Position numbers and translations under genes: made by a program | Part shown: piece after piece, positions 25,030-34,069 of the stretch | How the letters are laid out: every line of letters begins with the position of its first letter | Numbering within the stretch: position 1 is the stretch's first letter | Source of the DNA: Fidelibacterota bacterium | GTDB lineage: Bacteria > Fidelibacterota > Marinisomatia > Marinisomatales > SCKK01 | Assembly: GCA_022562455.1 (NCBI GenBank) | Contig: JADFPG010000002.1 | Span: forward strand, 1 to 47,743 | Direction of reading: 5' to 3' | Length of the DNA stretch: 47,743 bases | The notes under the pieces: generated by a model | Seen by the model: only the letters and a program-made list of their open reading frames with translations | Databases searched by the model: none | What the model was told of the DNA's origin: nothing

Positions 25030-26079
25030 TTACAATATTGTAGAAAATCCAATACCAATGATAGTCCCACCGGCTCCGTTGTAACCCAAACCAAGATCTA
25101 CCGTAAGATTATCTGTCGCATAACCAAATCCGAAGGAGGTCCCCGCAAGATAAGTTTCCCAAAGGATATTAGTCCCCAGGTCAAATTTTCGGCTTGAGGT
25201 CCCCCAGCGAAGGGTGAAATTGTATGGAAGTGTAAATTCTCCTCCAAGGCGAACAATTCCATTTTCCATACCCTTCCACCATGTGCCTTCTACTGATAAA
25301 TCCAATGGCAGATGAACCAGGGATTTTAACACTCCAATATTTATAGTGGCAGGGAGAGGTTCTTTATACTCTGTATATGAATTGAACGTAATTCCCATAT
25401 TTTTTACACTCAAACCAAGTTTGGCTCCAAATGTGTCTATCTTTAAAATTGTTCCTGCCGTAATCAGTCCCAGTGTGGCACTTACATTATCCACCTGACT
25501 ATAAAACACGCCCATGGTAAGTCCCACATCAACGGAGGAAAAAAGCGCCTGTGCTATTGAAACACTGATCCACGTATCACCCGCGCCAAACTGCCCTGTT
25601 TTTACGTTATCTATGCTTCTTCTGTCAAAGGTGCCAAACCCTACATGCCTCAGTGAGACTGCCCCCATTCTGTTTCCCACAGGTAGACGCCATTCAACCA
25701 CTTCCGATTGGATGTCTGCGGGATATCGGATGACAGATAACAGTAATGTCTGTGGATTGCTCTGTAGCAGCGCCGGATTCATTGCGGTAATATCCATTCC
25801 TCGTCCATCCGCCACACCTGTTCCCGACATACTCAATGTTCGGATATGATAAGCAATCTCCAAAGAACCATAACTTCTCTGCGCGTACACAGCATTTGCT
25901 AAGAGAATGGCGAAGATTATCCCTTTTGGTCCTAACCCGCATTTCTCACCAACAAATCTACTCCGACGGCGGATGTGTTCACGACTACTATGTTTTCCTC
26001 GAAAAATGTACTCGACGTACTGTTTAGTACGCCTCCATGCATTTTTCTTTGTAAGCCTCGTATTCACAAACACTTTCAC
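25030..26079 (-). CDS. outer-membrane beta-barrel protein with displaced 5' end
   Basis: The conserved part begins at about 25920 with a signal-peptide-like stretch (GIIFAILLANAVYAQ) followed by strands ending FSTIL; the M-S-G-T-G-V-A-D...AMNPALL segment resembles PorV/PorQ-type barrels. No ATG, GTG or TTG lies in frame between the signal peptide and GTG 26067, 26073 or 26079, all inside a 192-bp inverted-repeat element. The first 50 residues of the open frame are therefore encoded by that element and very basic. Either the element displaced the native start, or a rare start codon such as ATA is used. I record the whole open frame; only 25030-25920 is likely original. Confidence 0.65.
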   Translation of the reverse strand: MKVFVNTRLTKKNAWRRTKQYVEYIFRGKHSSREHIRRRSRFVGEKCGLGPKGIIFAILLANAVYAQRSYGSLEIAYHIRTLSMSGTGVADGRGMDITAMNPALLQSNPQTLLLSVIRYPADIQSEVVEWRLPVGNRMGAVSLRHVGFGTFDRRSIDNVKTGQFGAGDTWISVSIAQALFSSVDVGLTMGVFYSQVDNVSATLGLITAGTILKIDTFGAKLGLSVKNMGITFNSYTEYKEPLPATINIGVLKSLVHLPLDLSVEGTWWKGMENGIVRLGGEFTLPYNFTLRWGTSSRKFDLGTNILWETYLAGTSFGFGYATDNLTVDLGLGYNGAGGTIIGIGFSTIL

Positions 26080-26124
26080 TCCCGAACAATCGGGACTACG
26101 ATTCTTGGTGAGAAATACGGGCTA
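25933..26124. mobile_element. 192-bp MITE-like element with 20-bp terminal inverted repeats
   Basis: Ends TAACCCGCATTTCTCACCAA (25933-25952) and TTGGTGAGAAATACGGGCTA (26105-26124) are inverted repeats with 18 of 20 bases matching. The interior folds further: TCCCGA...TCGGGA (26080-26095) and a long imperfect hairpin around GTACTGTTTAGTAC (about 25996-26045). It encodes no transposase. It fills the space between priA (stop at 26127) and the barrel gene. No clear target-site duplication was seen. Confidence 0.7.
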
Positions 26125-26126
26125 AT

Positions 26127-28358
26127 TTAAAGCAATGATATGGGATCCACATCCACATGTAAATTCACCCCTTTTCGTCTCTTCATTCGTGAAGAATTTA
26201 ACAGGTTTTTCTTTAGAAAATTATGAAGTGTTGTGCCGTTTCTGTCTTTTTCTTTGGGAGATTTAAAGATAATCTGAAAGCGATAGTTTCCACGTATCTT
26301 TTCAAATGGACAGGGTGCAGGTCCAAGTACTTGCAATGACTTAGGTTTTTTTTGCAGACTTTTTGTGAACTCATTGGCAACCTGCCTCACATTTCCTTTA
26401 TCTTTTCCGGAGAATTCCACTCTTGCCATCCAACTAAATGGAGCATAGTCAAGTTCCCGCCGTTCGCTGAGACAGATATTATAATATTTTTTCAGATCGA
26501 GGCGGGCAGCAGTTTTGATGACCGGGCTGTCAGAATTATTTGTCTGGATAACCACCTCCCCGGGTTTTTCTCCTCTCCCCGAACGACCAGCCACCTGATA
26601 AATAAGTTGAAAGGTTCGTTCTCCCGCTCTGAAATCCGGTAAAAAAAGACCGGTATCCGCATTGATAATACCCACCAGAGTCACATTATCAAAATCGAGA
26701 CCCTTGGCTATCATCTGTGTTCCTAATAACACATCATAAACTCCATCACCAAAATCTCTCAGGATATGTACGTAGGCTCCCTTTTTCCTGGTGGTATCCC
26801 AGTCCATTCTCACCAGACGCATTTGGGGGAAATATTCCACCAGGGCTTCTTCCACTTTTTGTGTCCCGATGCCACCCAACATTAACCGGGATCCCTGACA
26901 TTCACGACAGCTTATGGATGTGGGCTTTTCAAAATTACAGTAATGGCACCTGAGAATATTTCCTACTTTATGGTAGGTTAACGAGATCTGACAATTCCGG
27001 CACATTTCCACATACCCACAATCCCTGCACGACACAATGGGAGAAAAACCCCGCCGGTTCTGTAAAAGAATCACCTGTTCCCCCTTTTTTAGACGATCCT
27101 CAATTTTATCCTTCAACAGGCGAGAGAAAGGTGTTTTGTAATCTTCTGTTTTTTTCCGTTCTTCGATCATGTCCACCATATGAACCTGTGGATATTTTGC
27201 TCCTCCGAATCGTCTTTTCAATCTCAGATAATAGATCTTTCCAACCACCTGATTGTAGTAGGATTCCATACTCGGTGTTGCGCTGGAGAGGACGGTTAAA
27301 GCGCCACTCAATTTCCCCCGCATGAGGGCAACATTCCGGGCGTGGTATCGAGGGGCGGGACTTTCTTGTTTATAACTGCTTTCCTGCTCCTCATCGACAA
27401 TAATGAGACCTACATTCTTGAGAGGTGAAAAAATAGCGCTTCTTGCTCCCACCACTACCGAATAGGCACCGGAACAGATTTGCCGCCAAGTCCATGCCCG
27501 CTCTGCCGGTGACATTTGACTGTGCCAGATAGCTATCCTGTCACCGAATTCTGCTTGAAACCTCCCTGCAATCTGTGGCGTCAACGATATCTCCGGCAGC
27601 AGGATAATTGAAGCTCGTCCTTTTGATTCCGCCATTTTTGCAAGTTGTAAATATATTTCCGTCTTCCCGCTTCCCGTCACACCATGCAGGAGAAATGATT
27701 GGAACCTCTTTGCATCCATAGAATCTGACAACCGGGTAATGACTCCTTGCTGCTCTTTCGTGAACTTTACTTCCTTTGGTCGGGGGAAAAGTGAAAGGCT
27801 CGATAAATCAGGGATTCTTGGCACCTTTTGTATGGAAACATATCCTTTTTTTTCAAGAGCATTACAGATCGATGATACATTTGTTACAATCCGGTTCAAA
27901 TGAGCTACTGGAATTGTTCCGTCTCTTTCTAACAAAAACCGCATCACCTTGAATTGAACCGGCGCATTTTCGGAAAGATTATCCAAATCAGTTTGTGAGA
28001 TGGTTCCTGCATGAACCATTAACTGTTGCATGGGTTTGTAGGACAAATTCAGCTGTTTTGGAACCGCTGTTGACATCACCTGCCCGATTGGGGTGAGGTA
28101 GTAGTCGCTTACCCAGTTCAAGAGCTTCCAGAGGGTGGCATCGAATATAGGGGTTTCATCCACTACCGATTTTATGGATAGGATTTTCCCCTTGAATTTT
28201 GTTTTTTTAAAAAGGGAAACTACCACACCCTGGTCAGTTCGCTTCCCAAACGGCACCCGGACTCGTACCCCTACCTCAACGGTGTGTTCAAGTTTCTCGG
28301 GAATTCGGTAGACAAAGACCTTATAGCTGGAGATGGGAAATGAGATATCGGCAAACAT
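26127..28358 (-). CDS. priA: primosomal protein N' (PriA helicase)
   Basis: A 743-residue replication-restart helicase that loads the replisome at stalled forks. The N-terminal DNA-binding domain is followed by a superfamily 2 core with Walker A GVTGSGKTEIY, Walker B-like VDEEQESSYKQ, SSATPSMES and the C-terminal GRSGRGEKPG motif. Between the helicase lobes sits the zinc-binding insertion with eight cysteines in paired CxxC form (CRDCGYVEMCRNC and CHYC...CREC). Length is normal. A terminator separates it from the upstream toxin-antitoxin genes, and the MITE-like element begins two bases after its stop. Confidence 0.97.
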   Translation of the reverse strand: MFADISFPISSYKVFVYRIPEKLEHTVEVGVRVRVPFGKRTDQGVVVSLFKKTKFKGKILSIKSVVDETPIFDATLWKLLNWVSDYYLTPIGQVMSTAVPKQLNLSYKPMQQLMVHAGTISQTDLDNLSENAPVQFKVMRFLLERDGTIPVAHLNRIVTNVSSICNALEKKGYVSIQKVPRIPDLSSLSLFPRPKEVKFTKEQQGVITRLSDSMDAKRFQSFLLHGVTGSGKTEIYLQLAKMAESKGRASIILLPEISLTPQIAGRFQAEFGDRIAIWHSQMSPAERAWTWRQICSGAYSVVVGARSAIFSPLKNVGLIIVDEEQESSYKQESPAPRYHARNVALMRGKLSGALTVLSSATPSMESYYNQVVGKIYYLRLKRRFGGAKYPQVHMVDMIEERKKTEDYKTPFSRLLKDKIEDRLKKGEQVILLQNRRGFSPIVSCRDCGYVEMCRNCQISLTYHKVGNILRCHYCNFEKPTSISCRECQGSRLMLGGIGTQKVEEALVEYFPQMRLVRMDWDTTRKKGAYVHILRDFGDGVYDVLLGTQMIAKGLDFDNVTLVGIINADTGLFLPDFRAGERTFQLIYQVAGRSGRGEKPGEVVIQTNNSDSPVIKTAARLDLKKYYNICLSERRELDYAPFSWMARVEFSGKDKGNVRQVANEFTKSLQKKPKSLQVLGPAPCPFEKIRGNYRFQIIFKSPKEKDRNGTTLHNFLKKNLLNSSRMKRRKGVNLHVDVDPISLL

Positions 28359-28390
28359 ATCCCTCTAAAATAGAGGGAGAAGGATGAAAG

Positions 28391-28420
28391 TGCAACAAAA
28401 AACCCTGCATATTGGCAGGG
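28391..28420 (-). terminator. rho-independent terminator between the RelE pair and priA
   Basis: On the minus strand CCCTGC (28420-28415), a six-base loop and GCAGGG (28408-28403) are followed by six U residues. It would end transcripts arriving from the toxin-antitoxin genes before priA. Confidence 0.75.
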
Positions 28421-28542
28421 ATTTTAGGATAAAGACTATCGGAGTTACCTTTTTAATTTCTTGTAAAAGTTTTCATGTAAACCAAAGGTAATATAAACAA
28501 GGTGTTTTCTTTCACATCATAAGAAATAAGAGACAATGATTT

Positions 28543-28662
28543 TCAATCAATCACACCGAATGTGTATTTCTTTCCAAGGCCTGCTTCAATTTCCTTTTTT
28601 GCCTCTAAAGTTTCCCTAATGAAAGATAATGGCAAATCCGGGTATTCCTCTAAAGCTCTAAT
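28543..28662 (-). pseudogene. antitoxin-like C-terminal fragment
   Basis: A 39-codon open stretch ending at TGA 28543-28545 encodes a helical, charged tail (SFIRETLEAKKEIEAG, then GKKYTFGVID) like the C-terminus of small antitoxins. An in-frame TAA lies just before it and no start codon is evident, so it looks like the remains of a longer gene. It overlaps the RelE-like toxin end by a few bases. Confidence 0.25.
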
Positions 28663-28937
28663 TTACGATAAATATCTTTTCTGTGAGCAATCCGCAATAA
28701 ATACAAATTGTCCGTATCAAAAGAGAAAACCATACGATAGTCACCCTTTACTACAACTCGAAAGATACTGTTAAATCCTGTCAATTTGTGAACATTTAAT
28801 TGCGGATTAAAGATGTCATCCGCTAGTATTTTTGATATATTGAATGCTTTTTTTTGAATCGATTGAGGTATCTTTTTAATGTCTTTTCCAAATCGGTTTG
28901 TCTTTAGAATTGCCCTTTTATGTGACGAAGTCTTCAA
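28650..28937 (-). CDS. RelE/ParE-family toxin
   Basis: A 95-residue toxin of the RelE fold. The helix pair with RFGKDIKKIPQSIQKKAF, the strand VHKLTGFNSIFRVVVKGDYRMVFSF and the final LYLLRIAHRKDIYRKLEL are the typical order: K/R-rich helices, G-x-x-x-x-F-R-V, then Y-R and the IAHR-D-x-Y end. RelE toxins cleave mRNA on the ribosome, ParE relatives act on gyrase; the Y/H/R end favours RelE-like nuclease activity. The start is TTG 28937 with AGGT upstream, inside the last 20 bases of the antitoxin gene, implying coupled translation. Confidence 0.85.
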   Translation of the reverse strand: MKTSSHKRAILKTNRFGKDIKKIPQSIQKKAFNISKILADDIFNPQLNVHKLTGFNSIFRVVVKGDYRMVFSFDTDNLYLLRIAHRKDIYRKLEL

Positions 28938-29124
28938 AACTTTTTACCTGCTCTATACGTCCGGCTTTGACATCTTCCTGTGCCTCTCTTAAACCATTTA
29001 GGTAATCTGCCTTATACAAGTCACTTGGTGAAACCATTTTTTTTATAAAGTTTTGAAAAGTATGATAAGCCTGTAAAACTTCTGTAAGCTCCTCTTTAGA
29101 AATTTGAATTGTAATGTTTCCCAT
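28918..29124 (-). CDS. antitoxin partner of the RelE-like toxin
   Basis: A 68-residue protein encoded directly upstream of the RelE-like toxin with a 20-base overlap. The chain begins GNITIQISKEELTEVLQAYHTF and continues as charged helices ending in GRIEQVKSFEDFV, a pattern common in antitoxins that wrap the toxin. I do not recognise a specific DNA-binding motif. Assignment rests mainly on size, order and overlap. It lies downstream of rplI with 200 AT-rich bases between, where its promoter should be. Confidence 0.75.
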   Translation of the reverse strand: MGNITIQISKEELTEVLQAYHTFQNFIKKMVSPSDLYKADYLNGLREAQEDVKAGRIEQVKSFEDFVT

Positions 29125-29324
29125 AACTTTGTCCTTTTTTAATCTGTTTTATCTTCCATATATTTTTATCGACATACATTTCATAATCAATATTACACAC
29201 AACGTTAATACAAGGAAACTAATTTCATTGTAAAAATGTTTGTTTGCTTTAATGACTATTTAGTAAATAGCACCAAAATAGCTGGTGGTTTACTTCGGAA
29301 TCTTATTCCGTGAGGTCCGGATAC

Positions 29325-29768
29325 TTACGCTTTAATAACATACACCTTAACTTCCACTTCCACATCATGGTGAAGCTTCACCGGAATGTTGTAGATACCT
29401 AAGGCTTTGATGGGTTCATCCAACAAGACATCTTTTTTGTTCACATCAATTCCCTGTTTTTTCAGAAGCTCCGCAATGGTAATGGCTGTAACGGAGCCAA
29501 AGACCCTGTCTTCTTTCCCTACCTTAACAGGGGCTGAAAGTTTAAGTTTTGACAGCATATCAGCTATCGCTCTGGCTTTATCTGCTGCCTTCATTTGCTG
29601 GAAATCTACCTTCTTCTTCTGTGCTTTCACCATGTTGATGTTTCCTTGAGTTGCAGCAACAGCCATCCCCTTAGGGATAAGGTAATTCCGGGCGTATCCC
29701 GGCTTTACCCGGATGATATCTCCAACATCACCTAATTTTTCTATCTTCTGACGTAATATTACATCCAT
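29325..29768 (-). CDS. rplI: 50S ribosomal protein bL9
   Basis: A 147-residue bL9. The N-terminal domain has the family signature (LGDVGDIIRVKPGYARNYLIPKG split here as GDVGDIIRVKPGYARNYL), a long central helix (residues 40-75), and the C-terminal 23S-binding domain with GSVT and the final strand VEVEVKVYVIKA. It is the last gene of the rpsF-rpsR-rplI cluster, 23 bases after rpsR. Confidence 0.97.
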   Translation of the reverse strand: MDVILRQKIEKLGDVGDIIRVKPGYARNYLIPKGMAVAATQGNINMVKAQKKKVDFQQMKAADKARAIADMLSKLKLSAPVKVGKEDRVFGSVTAITIAELLKKQGIDVNKKDVLLDEPIKALGIYNIPVKLHHDVEVEVKVYVIKA

Positions 29769-29791
29769 CCTACTTACTCCTTCTAACCGGT

Positions 29792-30019
29792 TTAACCGAA
29801 TTCTTCACCTGTGTATGACAAGAGAGCAATGTTCCGTGCCTGTTTAATTGCTCTCGTTAACTGACGTTGATGCTTGGAACAGGTCCCAGTCACTCGTCGT
29901 GGAATGATTTTCCCCTGGTCGTTAACAAACTTCCTTGTCAGCTTAATATTCTTATAATTTATCGTCAGGTCACGATCTTCGCAAAATTTGCATATCCGCC
30001 GTCTTCCAATAAATCCCAT
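29792..30019 (-). CDS. rpsR: 30S ribosomal protein bS18
   Basis: A 75-residue bS18, which binds 16S rRNA with bS6 in the platform. It has the typical CKFC near the N-terminus (RRICKFCEDRD), then DLTINYKNIKLTRKFVNDQG and KIIPRRVTGTCSKHQRQL. The CxxC...C...H set may bind zinc. It lies 14 bases after rpsF. Confidence 0.97.
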   Translation of the reverse strand: MGFIGRRRICKFCEDRDLTINYKNIKLTRKFVNDQGKIIPRRVTGTCSKHQRQLTRAIKQARNIALLSYTGEEFG

Positions 30020-30033
30020 AACCTTTTCCTCCG

Positions 30034-30420
30034 TTATGCTTTTGTTGATTCTTCTTTTTTAATCTTTTCTTTCTTACTCTCTACTTCCCTGGTAGGAACA
30101 GACGAATCGTGTCCGTTTCTGGATGCAGGCTCCTCTTCCAATCGAATGGTCATATAGGCAAGGATAGATTCATTTAGCTCCATCCAACTGTTGAAGGATG
30201 CTAATTTCAACGACTCCATGCTGTACTGTAGCATCATATAAGTACCATATTTCTGCTTGTCCACAAGATAAGCCAATTTTCGCTTCCCCCAGACATAGGA
30301 ATTGATAATTTTTACATCCAGCCGTTCTTCTACACGTTGATCCACTTCCTGCCGGACTTTTTCCAGTCTATCTTCCTCATAGTCAGGATGAACTATATAC
30401 AGTGTTTCATAATATCTCAA
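30034..30420 (-). CDS. rpsF: 30S ribosomal protein bS6
   Basis: A 128-residue bS6 with the ferredoxin-like core: RYYETLYIVHPDYEEDRLEK at the start, WGKRKLAYLVDKQKYGTYMM in the middle, and a charged C-terminal tail rich in K, E and S. It heads the bS6-bS18-bL9 gene set. In many bacteria ssb lies between rpsF and rpsR; here only 13 bases separate them, so ssb is elsewhere. Confidence 0.96.
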   Translation of the reverse strand: MRYYETLYIVHPDYEEDRLEKVRQEVDQRVEERLDVKIINSYVWGKRKLAYLVDKQKYGTYMMLQYSMESLKLASFNSWMELNESILAYMTIRLEEEPASRNGHDSSVPTREVESKKEKIKKEESTKA

Positions 30421-30780
30421 AGTTTTATCCTCCTCTTATTAATAGTCACTAAGAACACTAATATTCACTAATATTTCTGTATTGCCTACCTGCCGCCTGC
30501 CTGTCGGCAGACAGGTCAGGCAGGGAATTTCAATGTTTATCGACGACATTCGTGATGCGTGATACGTGAAACGTGATGCACCTAACCACTGCTGTGTATG
30601 GTAGGGAAGCATCCTTGCGGGGCACTCTACTATTCTACCACTCACCAGTTACCACTCACTACTTCGTCAGCCTGTGCCTTTTTCCGCACAGGGTCCTACG
30701 GACAAAGGATCCTTCGGACAATGAATTTGCTCAGCTATGTTCAAAAGCTCCTTCATGCTCCTTGTGACACCTCATAATGA
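30421..30780. other. repeat-rich gap between hppA and rpsF
   Basis: No gene seen in 360 bases. It holds a CCTGTC...GACAGG palindrome (30500-30515), tandem CGTGATACGTGAAACGTGAT sequence (about 30555-30575), an 18-base stretch CTACCACTCACCAGTTAC (30635-30652) repeated exactly at 36960-36977, and pieces of GTCC...GGAC type. The rpsF promoter must be near 30421-30490 but is not clear. Confidence 0.6.
30500..30515. repeat. dispersed palindrome CCTGTC...GACAGG
   Basis: CCTGTCGGCAGACAGG, same family as 6363, 24941 and 46161, nested in a longer CCTGCC...GGCAGG frame (about 30488-30524). Confidence 0.75.
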
Positions 30781-32826
30781 TTAAAACATGGGCGCTATCA
30801 CCAGGGATACCACCGAAATTAGCTTGATCAGAATATTCAGGGACGGACCGGCTGTGTCTTTAAAAGGATCACCCACCGTATCTCCCACAACAGCAGCTTT
30901 ATGGGTTTCCGACCCTTTTCCGCCTAAGTTTCCTGCTTCGATATATTTTTTGGCGTTGTCCCACGAACCACCGGCATTTGCCATAAAGATTGCCAACAGT
31001 ACGCCGGTAACGGTCACACCCGCTAAGACGCCTCCCAACATCTCCGGATTTTTCAGTACTAACCCGAAGAACACCGGTGTGAGAACTGCCAGTAATCCTG
31101 GAGCGATCATCCGCTTAAGAGCGGCAGCGGTAGCAATATCCACGCACCGGGCATAATCCGCTTGGGCTGTACCTTCCAGCAGCCCCTTGATTTCCCGGAA
31201 CTGTCTGCGGACTTCCTCGATCATTTCGAATGCCGCTTCACCTACAGCTTTCATGGCAAAGGACGAAAAGACAAAAGGCAACATGCCCCCGATGAGAAGT
31301 CCTGCCATAATAGTCGGATCGCTGATGTCCAACTCCAATTGCTTCCCCGTGACTACAGCCACTGTTTCACGATATGCCGCAAAAAGAGCCAAGGCTGTCA
31401 ATGCAGCGGAACCTATGGCAAATCCTTTACCGATGGCGGCTGTCGTATTCCCCACGGCATCCAATTTGTCTGTTCTTTCCCGAACTTCAGCGGGAAGTTT
31501 AGCCATTACGGCACAACCGCCCGCATTATCTGCTATGGGACCGTAAGCGTCCACAGCCAGTTGAATTCCCGTAGTAGAGAGCATGCCAAGCGCTGCGATG
31601 GCAATACCATACAGCCCGGACAATTCATATGCCACAATGATTGCCAGCGCTATTGTCACTGTCGGAACTGCCGTGGAAACCATACCGTTTGCAAGTCCAG
31701 CTATTATGTTTGTTGCAGCTCCGGTTTCACTGGCTTTCGATATGTTTCGAGATGGATTACGATTCTCTGAAGTATAATATTCCGTAACTATTCCAATCAC
31801 TACTCCTGCCACCAGACCGGCAATGGTCGCCCAGAAAATATCGAGACCGGTTACTACATTACCCCCCATAATTACAGCAGTTGGAACAAATTTTTGGATA
31901 ATGAAATAGCTCACCACCAACATCAACACACTTGCACCATAAGTACCTATGTTCAAAGCAGTTTGAGGATTTCCCCCTTCCTTTGTCCTGATGAAAAACG
32001 TTCCGATAATGGACACCACAATGCCGGCTCCCGCCAGTATAAGGGGAAGCAGAACGAGATTACCAGCACCAGCCGCCGCTGCCAATACCATTGCACCAAC
32101 GATAGATCCTACATACGACTCAAACAGGTCTGCCCCCATGCCGGCTACATCACCCACGTTATCGCCCACATTATCGGCAATGGTAGCAGGATTTCGAGGG
32201 TCATCTTCGGGTATTCCGGCTTCTATCTTTCCAACCAGATCAGCGCCTATATCTGCCGCTTTTGTAAAAATCCCACCACCTACACGAGCAAACAGAGCAA
32301 TGGAAGAAGCTCCCATGGCAAACCCGGTAAGAAGCGTCACAACGTGTGACAGGTCAACATCATTATTAAGTCCCCCATAAAAATAAAAAAGCATCGACAG
32401 CCCAATTACACCCAAACCAACGACGCTCATCCCCATAACAGACCCACCGGCAAAGGCGACGGAAAGAGCTGCATTCAGGCTTGTACGGGCGGCTTGAGTT
32501 GTTCTGTGATTCGCTGCTGTAGCGACATACATTCCAAAAAATCCCGCAAGGGCAGAACAGGAGGCTCCAACTACAAAAGAAACTGCCACCAGACTTGTCC
32601 CCCGGGAAGCGTTACCCCAGGCTAAAAGCGCCCCAACAGCAATGACAAACACCGCCAGCACCTTGTACTCCCGGAAAAGAAACGCCATGGCGCCTTCTCT
32701 GACTGCTCTTCCAATCTGGATCATCGTCTCGTTTCCGGGGTCTTGTCTGTTTACCCAGGTTGACTTCCAAAACGCAAAAAGTAACGCCAGCACACCTGCC
32801 ACAGGGATCAATACGAAGCTTCCCAT
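30781..32826 (-). CDS. hppA: membrane-bound pyrophosphatase, K+-dependent type
   Basis: A 681-residue ion-pumping pyrophosphatase with about sixteen helices. Substrate-binding signatures are all present: [38 protein letters not shown], and [18 protein letters not shown] near the C-terminus. In the [10 protein letters not shown] motif the residues that are lysine and threonine in K+-independent enzymes are alanine and glycine, the K+-dependent signature; such enzymes often pump Na+, sometimes H+. It hydrolyses PPi from biosynthesis to energise the membrane. Its ATG overlaps the pth stop by one base (TAATG), so it is co-transcribed with translation genes. Confidence 0.95.
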   Translation of the reverse strand: MGSFVLIPVAGVLALLFAFWKSTWVNRQDPGNETMIQIGRAVREGAMAFLFREYKVLAVFVIAVGALLAWGNASRGTSLVAVSFVVGASCSALAGFFGMYVATAANHRTTQAARTSLNAALSVAFAGGSVMGMSVVGLGVIGLSMLFYFYGGLNNDVDLSHVVTLLTGFAMGASSIALFARVGGGIFTKAADIGADLVGKIEAGIPEDDPRNPATIADNVGDNVGDVAGMGADLFESYVGSIVGAMVLAAAAGAGNLVLLPLILAGAGIVVSIIGTFFIRTKEGGNPQTALNIGTYGASVLMLVVSYFIIQKFVPTAVIMGGNVVTGLDIFWATIAGLVAGVVIGIVTEYYTSENRNPSRNISKASETGAATNIIAGLANGMVSTAVPTVTIALAIIVAYELSGLYGIAIAALGMLSTTGIQLAVDAYGPIADNAGGCAVMAKLPAEVRERTDKLDAVGNTTAAIGKGFAIGSAALTALALFAAYRETVAVVTGKQLELDISDPTIMAGLLIGGMLPFVFSSFAMKAVGEAAFEMIEEVRRQFREIKGLLEGTAQADYARCVDIATAAALKRMIAPGLLAVLTPVFFGLVLKNPEMLGGVLAGVTVTGVLLAIFMANAGGSWDNAKKYIEAGNLGGKGSETHKAAVVGDTVGDPFKDTAGPSLNILIKLISVVSLVIAPMF

Positions 32827-33401
32827 TATATCGCTACCTCCTCTTCAATCCGATTATATTCAGACATCGTTTTCTCAATTCCTCGTTCCAATATAGATTC
32901 TACTGCATCCGCACCGCGATTAATCATTCTTTCCACAAGTCCCCTGTCCTTTCGACGAAATGGTTTAAGAACATATTCCTCTGCCGGGCGGGTATTGTTA
33001 TCAGCTGCGATCCCCATCCGGATACGTGGGAATTTAGATTCCTCCAGATGGTAAATCACCGATTCCATCCCCCGGTGGCAACCATCACCCCCTTTGGGAC
33101 GAATCCGCATAACACCTAAGGGAAGATCCACATCATCTACAATAATATGTAAATCCTCAAGTGAAATGTTCCAACGATCTCGCATTTCTTTAACTGGGAT
33201 ACCGCTCCTGTTCATGCCGGATACCGGTTTGCCTAATAACACCTTTTTTAGGGTATCCTTCGCATAAATATAGTCACCTTTTCCTGGTTTAAACCTCATA
33301 CGCCATCGGCGAGCCAATTCATCTACTACCCAAAACCCAAAGTTGTGCTTGGTTCGGGCATATCGATCTCCCACATTCCCAAGTCCGATAAAAACAATCA
33401 T
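32826..33401 (-). CDS. pth: peptidyl-tRNA hydrolase
   Basis: A 191-residue Pth that releases peptides from prematurely dropped peptidyl-tRNA. Active-site elements are N9 in GLGNVG, H19 in TKHNFG, N64 in MNRSG and D92 in DDVDLPLG. In the loop that usually reads GGHNG the sequence is GCHRG, replacing a substrate-binding asparagine by arginine, a variant I believe occurs in other lineages. Overlaps rplY by four bases and hppA by one, a tight operon. Confidence 0.95.
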   Translation of the reverse strand: MIVFIGLGNVGDRYARTKHNFGFWVVDELARRWRMRFKPGKGDYIYAKDTLKKVLLGKPVSGMNRSGIPVKEMRDRWNISLEDLHIIVDDVDLPLGVMRIRPKGGDGCHRGMESVIYHLEESKFPRIRMGIAADNNTRPAEEYVLKPFRRKDRGLVERMINRGADAVESILERGIEKTMSEYNRIEEEVAI

Positions 33402-34057
33402 TGCGAAGAACTCTCACTCTTCCCCTCTTCTGACGGTTTTTCTTCTTCAACCTCAACTTCTTCAACTGCCTCTGCTTCCTCAATCTCCAATTCCTCCTCA
33501 ACAATCTCCTCTCTAGGAACCAAAACAGTAACAATTGTAACATCAGGATTTGTTAGTAATTCACTCTTGCCAAGGTCTAAATCCTTAACATGTATACTAC
33601 TCCCCAAATCCAAGTCCGTCACATCGACTTCCGCAGATTCCGGGACATCAGTTGCCTGACAGCGTATGCTTAACTCCATAAGGTTCTGAGATAACATTCC
33701 ACCACTGTTTTTCACTCCAATAGCCTCCCCGATAATAACGATCGGTATATTGATATCTATTTTGTCCTTTAACCGAATACCAAAAAGGTCGATGTGTAAC
33801 ACTTCGTCTGTTACTGGGTGATGCTGAATCTCCTTAAAAATAGCATGCAGCTTTTTACCACCGACGGTAACAGAAAACACCCGTGCATGGGATTGAAAAG
33901 CATTGTGAAGATGCTTCTTATGAATAAAAAATGGGATGGCTTTACTCTCGCCTGAATAAAATATACCGGGGATTTTCTCTTCTTTTCTCAAGCGTTTTAC
34001 CGCCTGTTTCCCCAGCTCGGATCTTCTTTCTAATTCCAGTTTAAACTCTTCAACCAT
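33398..34057 (-). CDS. rplY: 50S ribosomal protein bL25 (CTC/TL5 type)
   Basis: A 219-residue bL25 of the long CTC form. The N-terminal 5S rRNA-binding domain (LERRSELGKQAVKRLRKEEKIPGIFY) is followed by the second beta domain (HVDLFGI-like HIDLFGIRLKDKI, SIRCQATDVPESAEVDVTDL) and an acidic tail (from about residue 180, mostly E, with S/K at the end). It lies 12 bases after prs and overlaps pth by four bases; the order prs-rplY-pth is common in bacteria. Confidence 0.95.
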   Translation of the reverse strand: MVEEFKLELERRSELGKQAVKRLRKEEKIPGIFYSGESKAIPFFIHKKHLHNAFQSHARVFSVTVGGKKLHAIFKEIQHHPVTDEVLHIDLFGIRLKDKIDINIPIVIIGEAIGVKNSGGMLSQNLMELSIRCQATDVPESAEVDVTDLDLGSSIHVKDLDLGKSELLTNPDVTIVTVLVPREEIVEEELEIEEAEAVEEVEVEEEKPSEEGKSESSSQ

Positions 34058-34069
34058 AATGTCCTCCTG

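Noticed and set aside
31162-31770. 202-codon open frame antisense to hppA
   Set aside because: Shadow of the pyrophosphatase codons; the Cys/His-rich product is an artefact of the complement.
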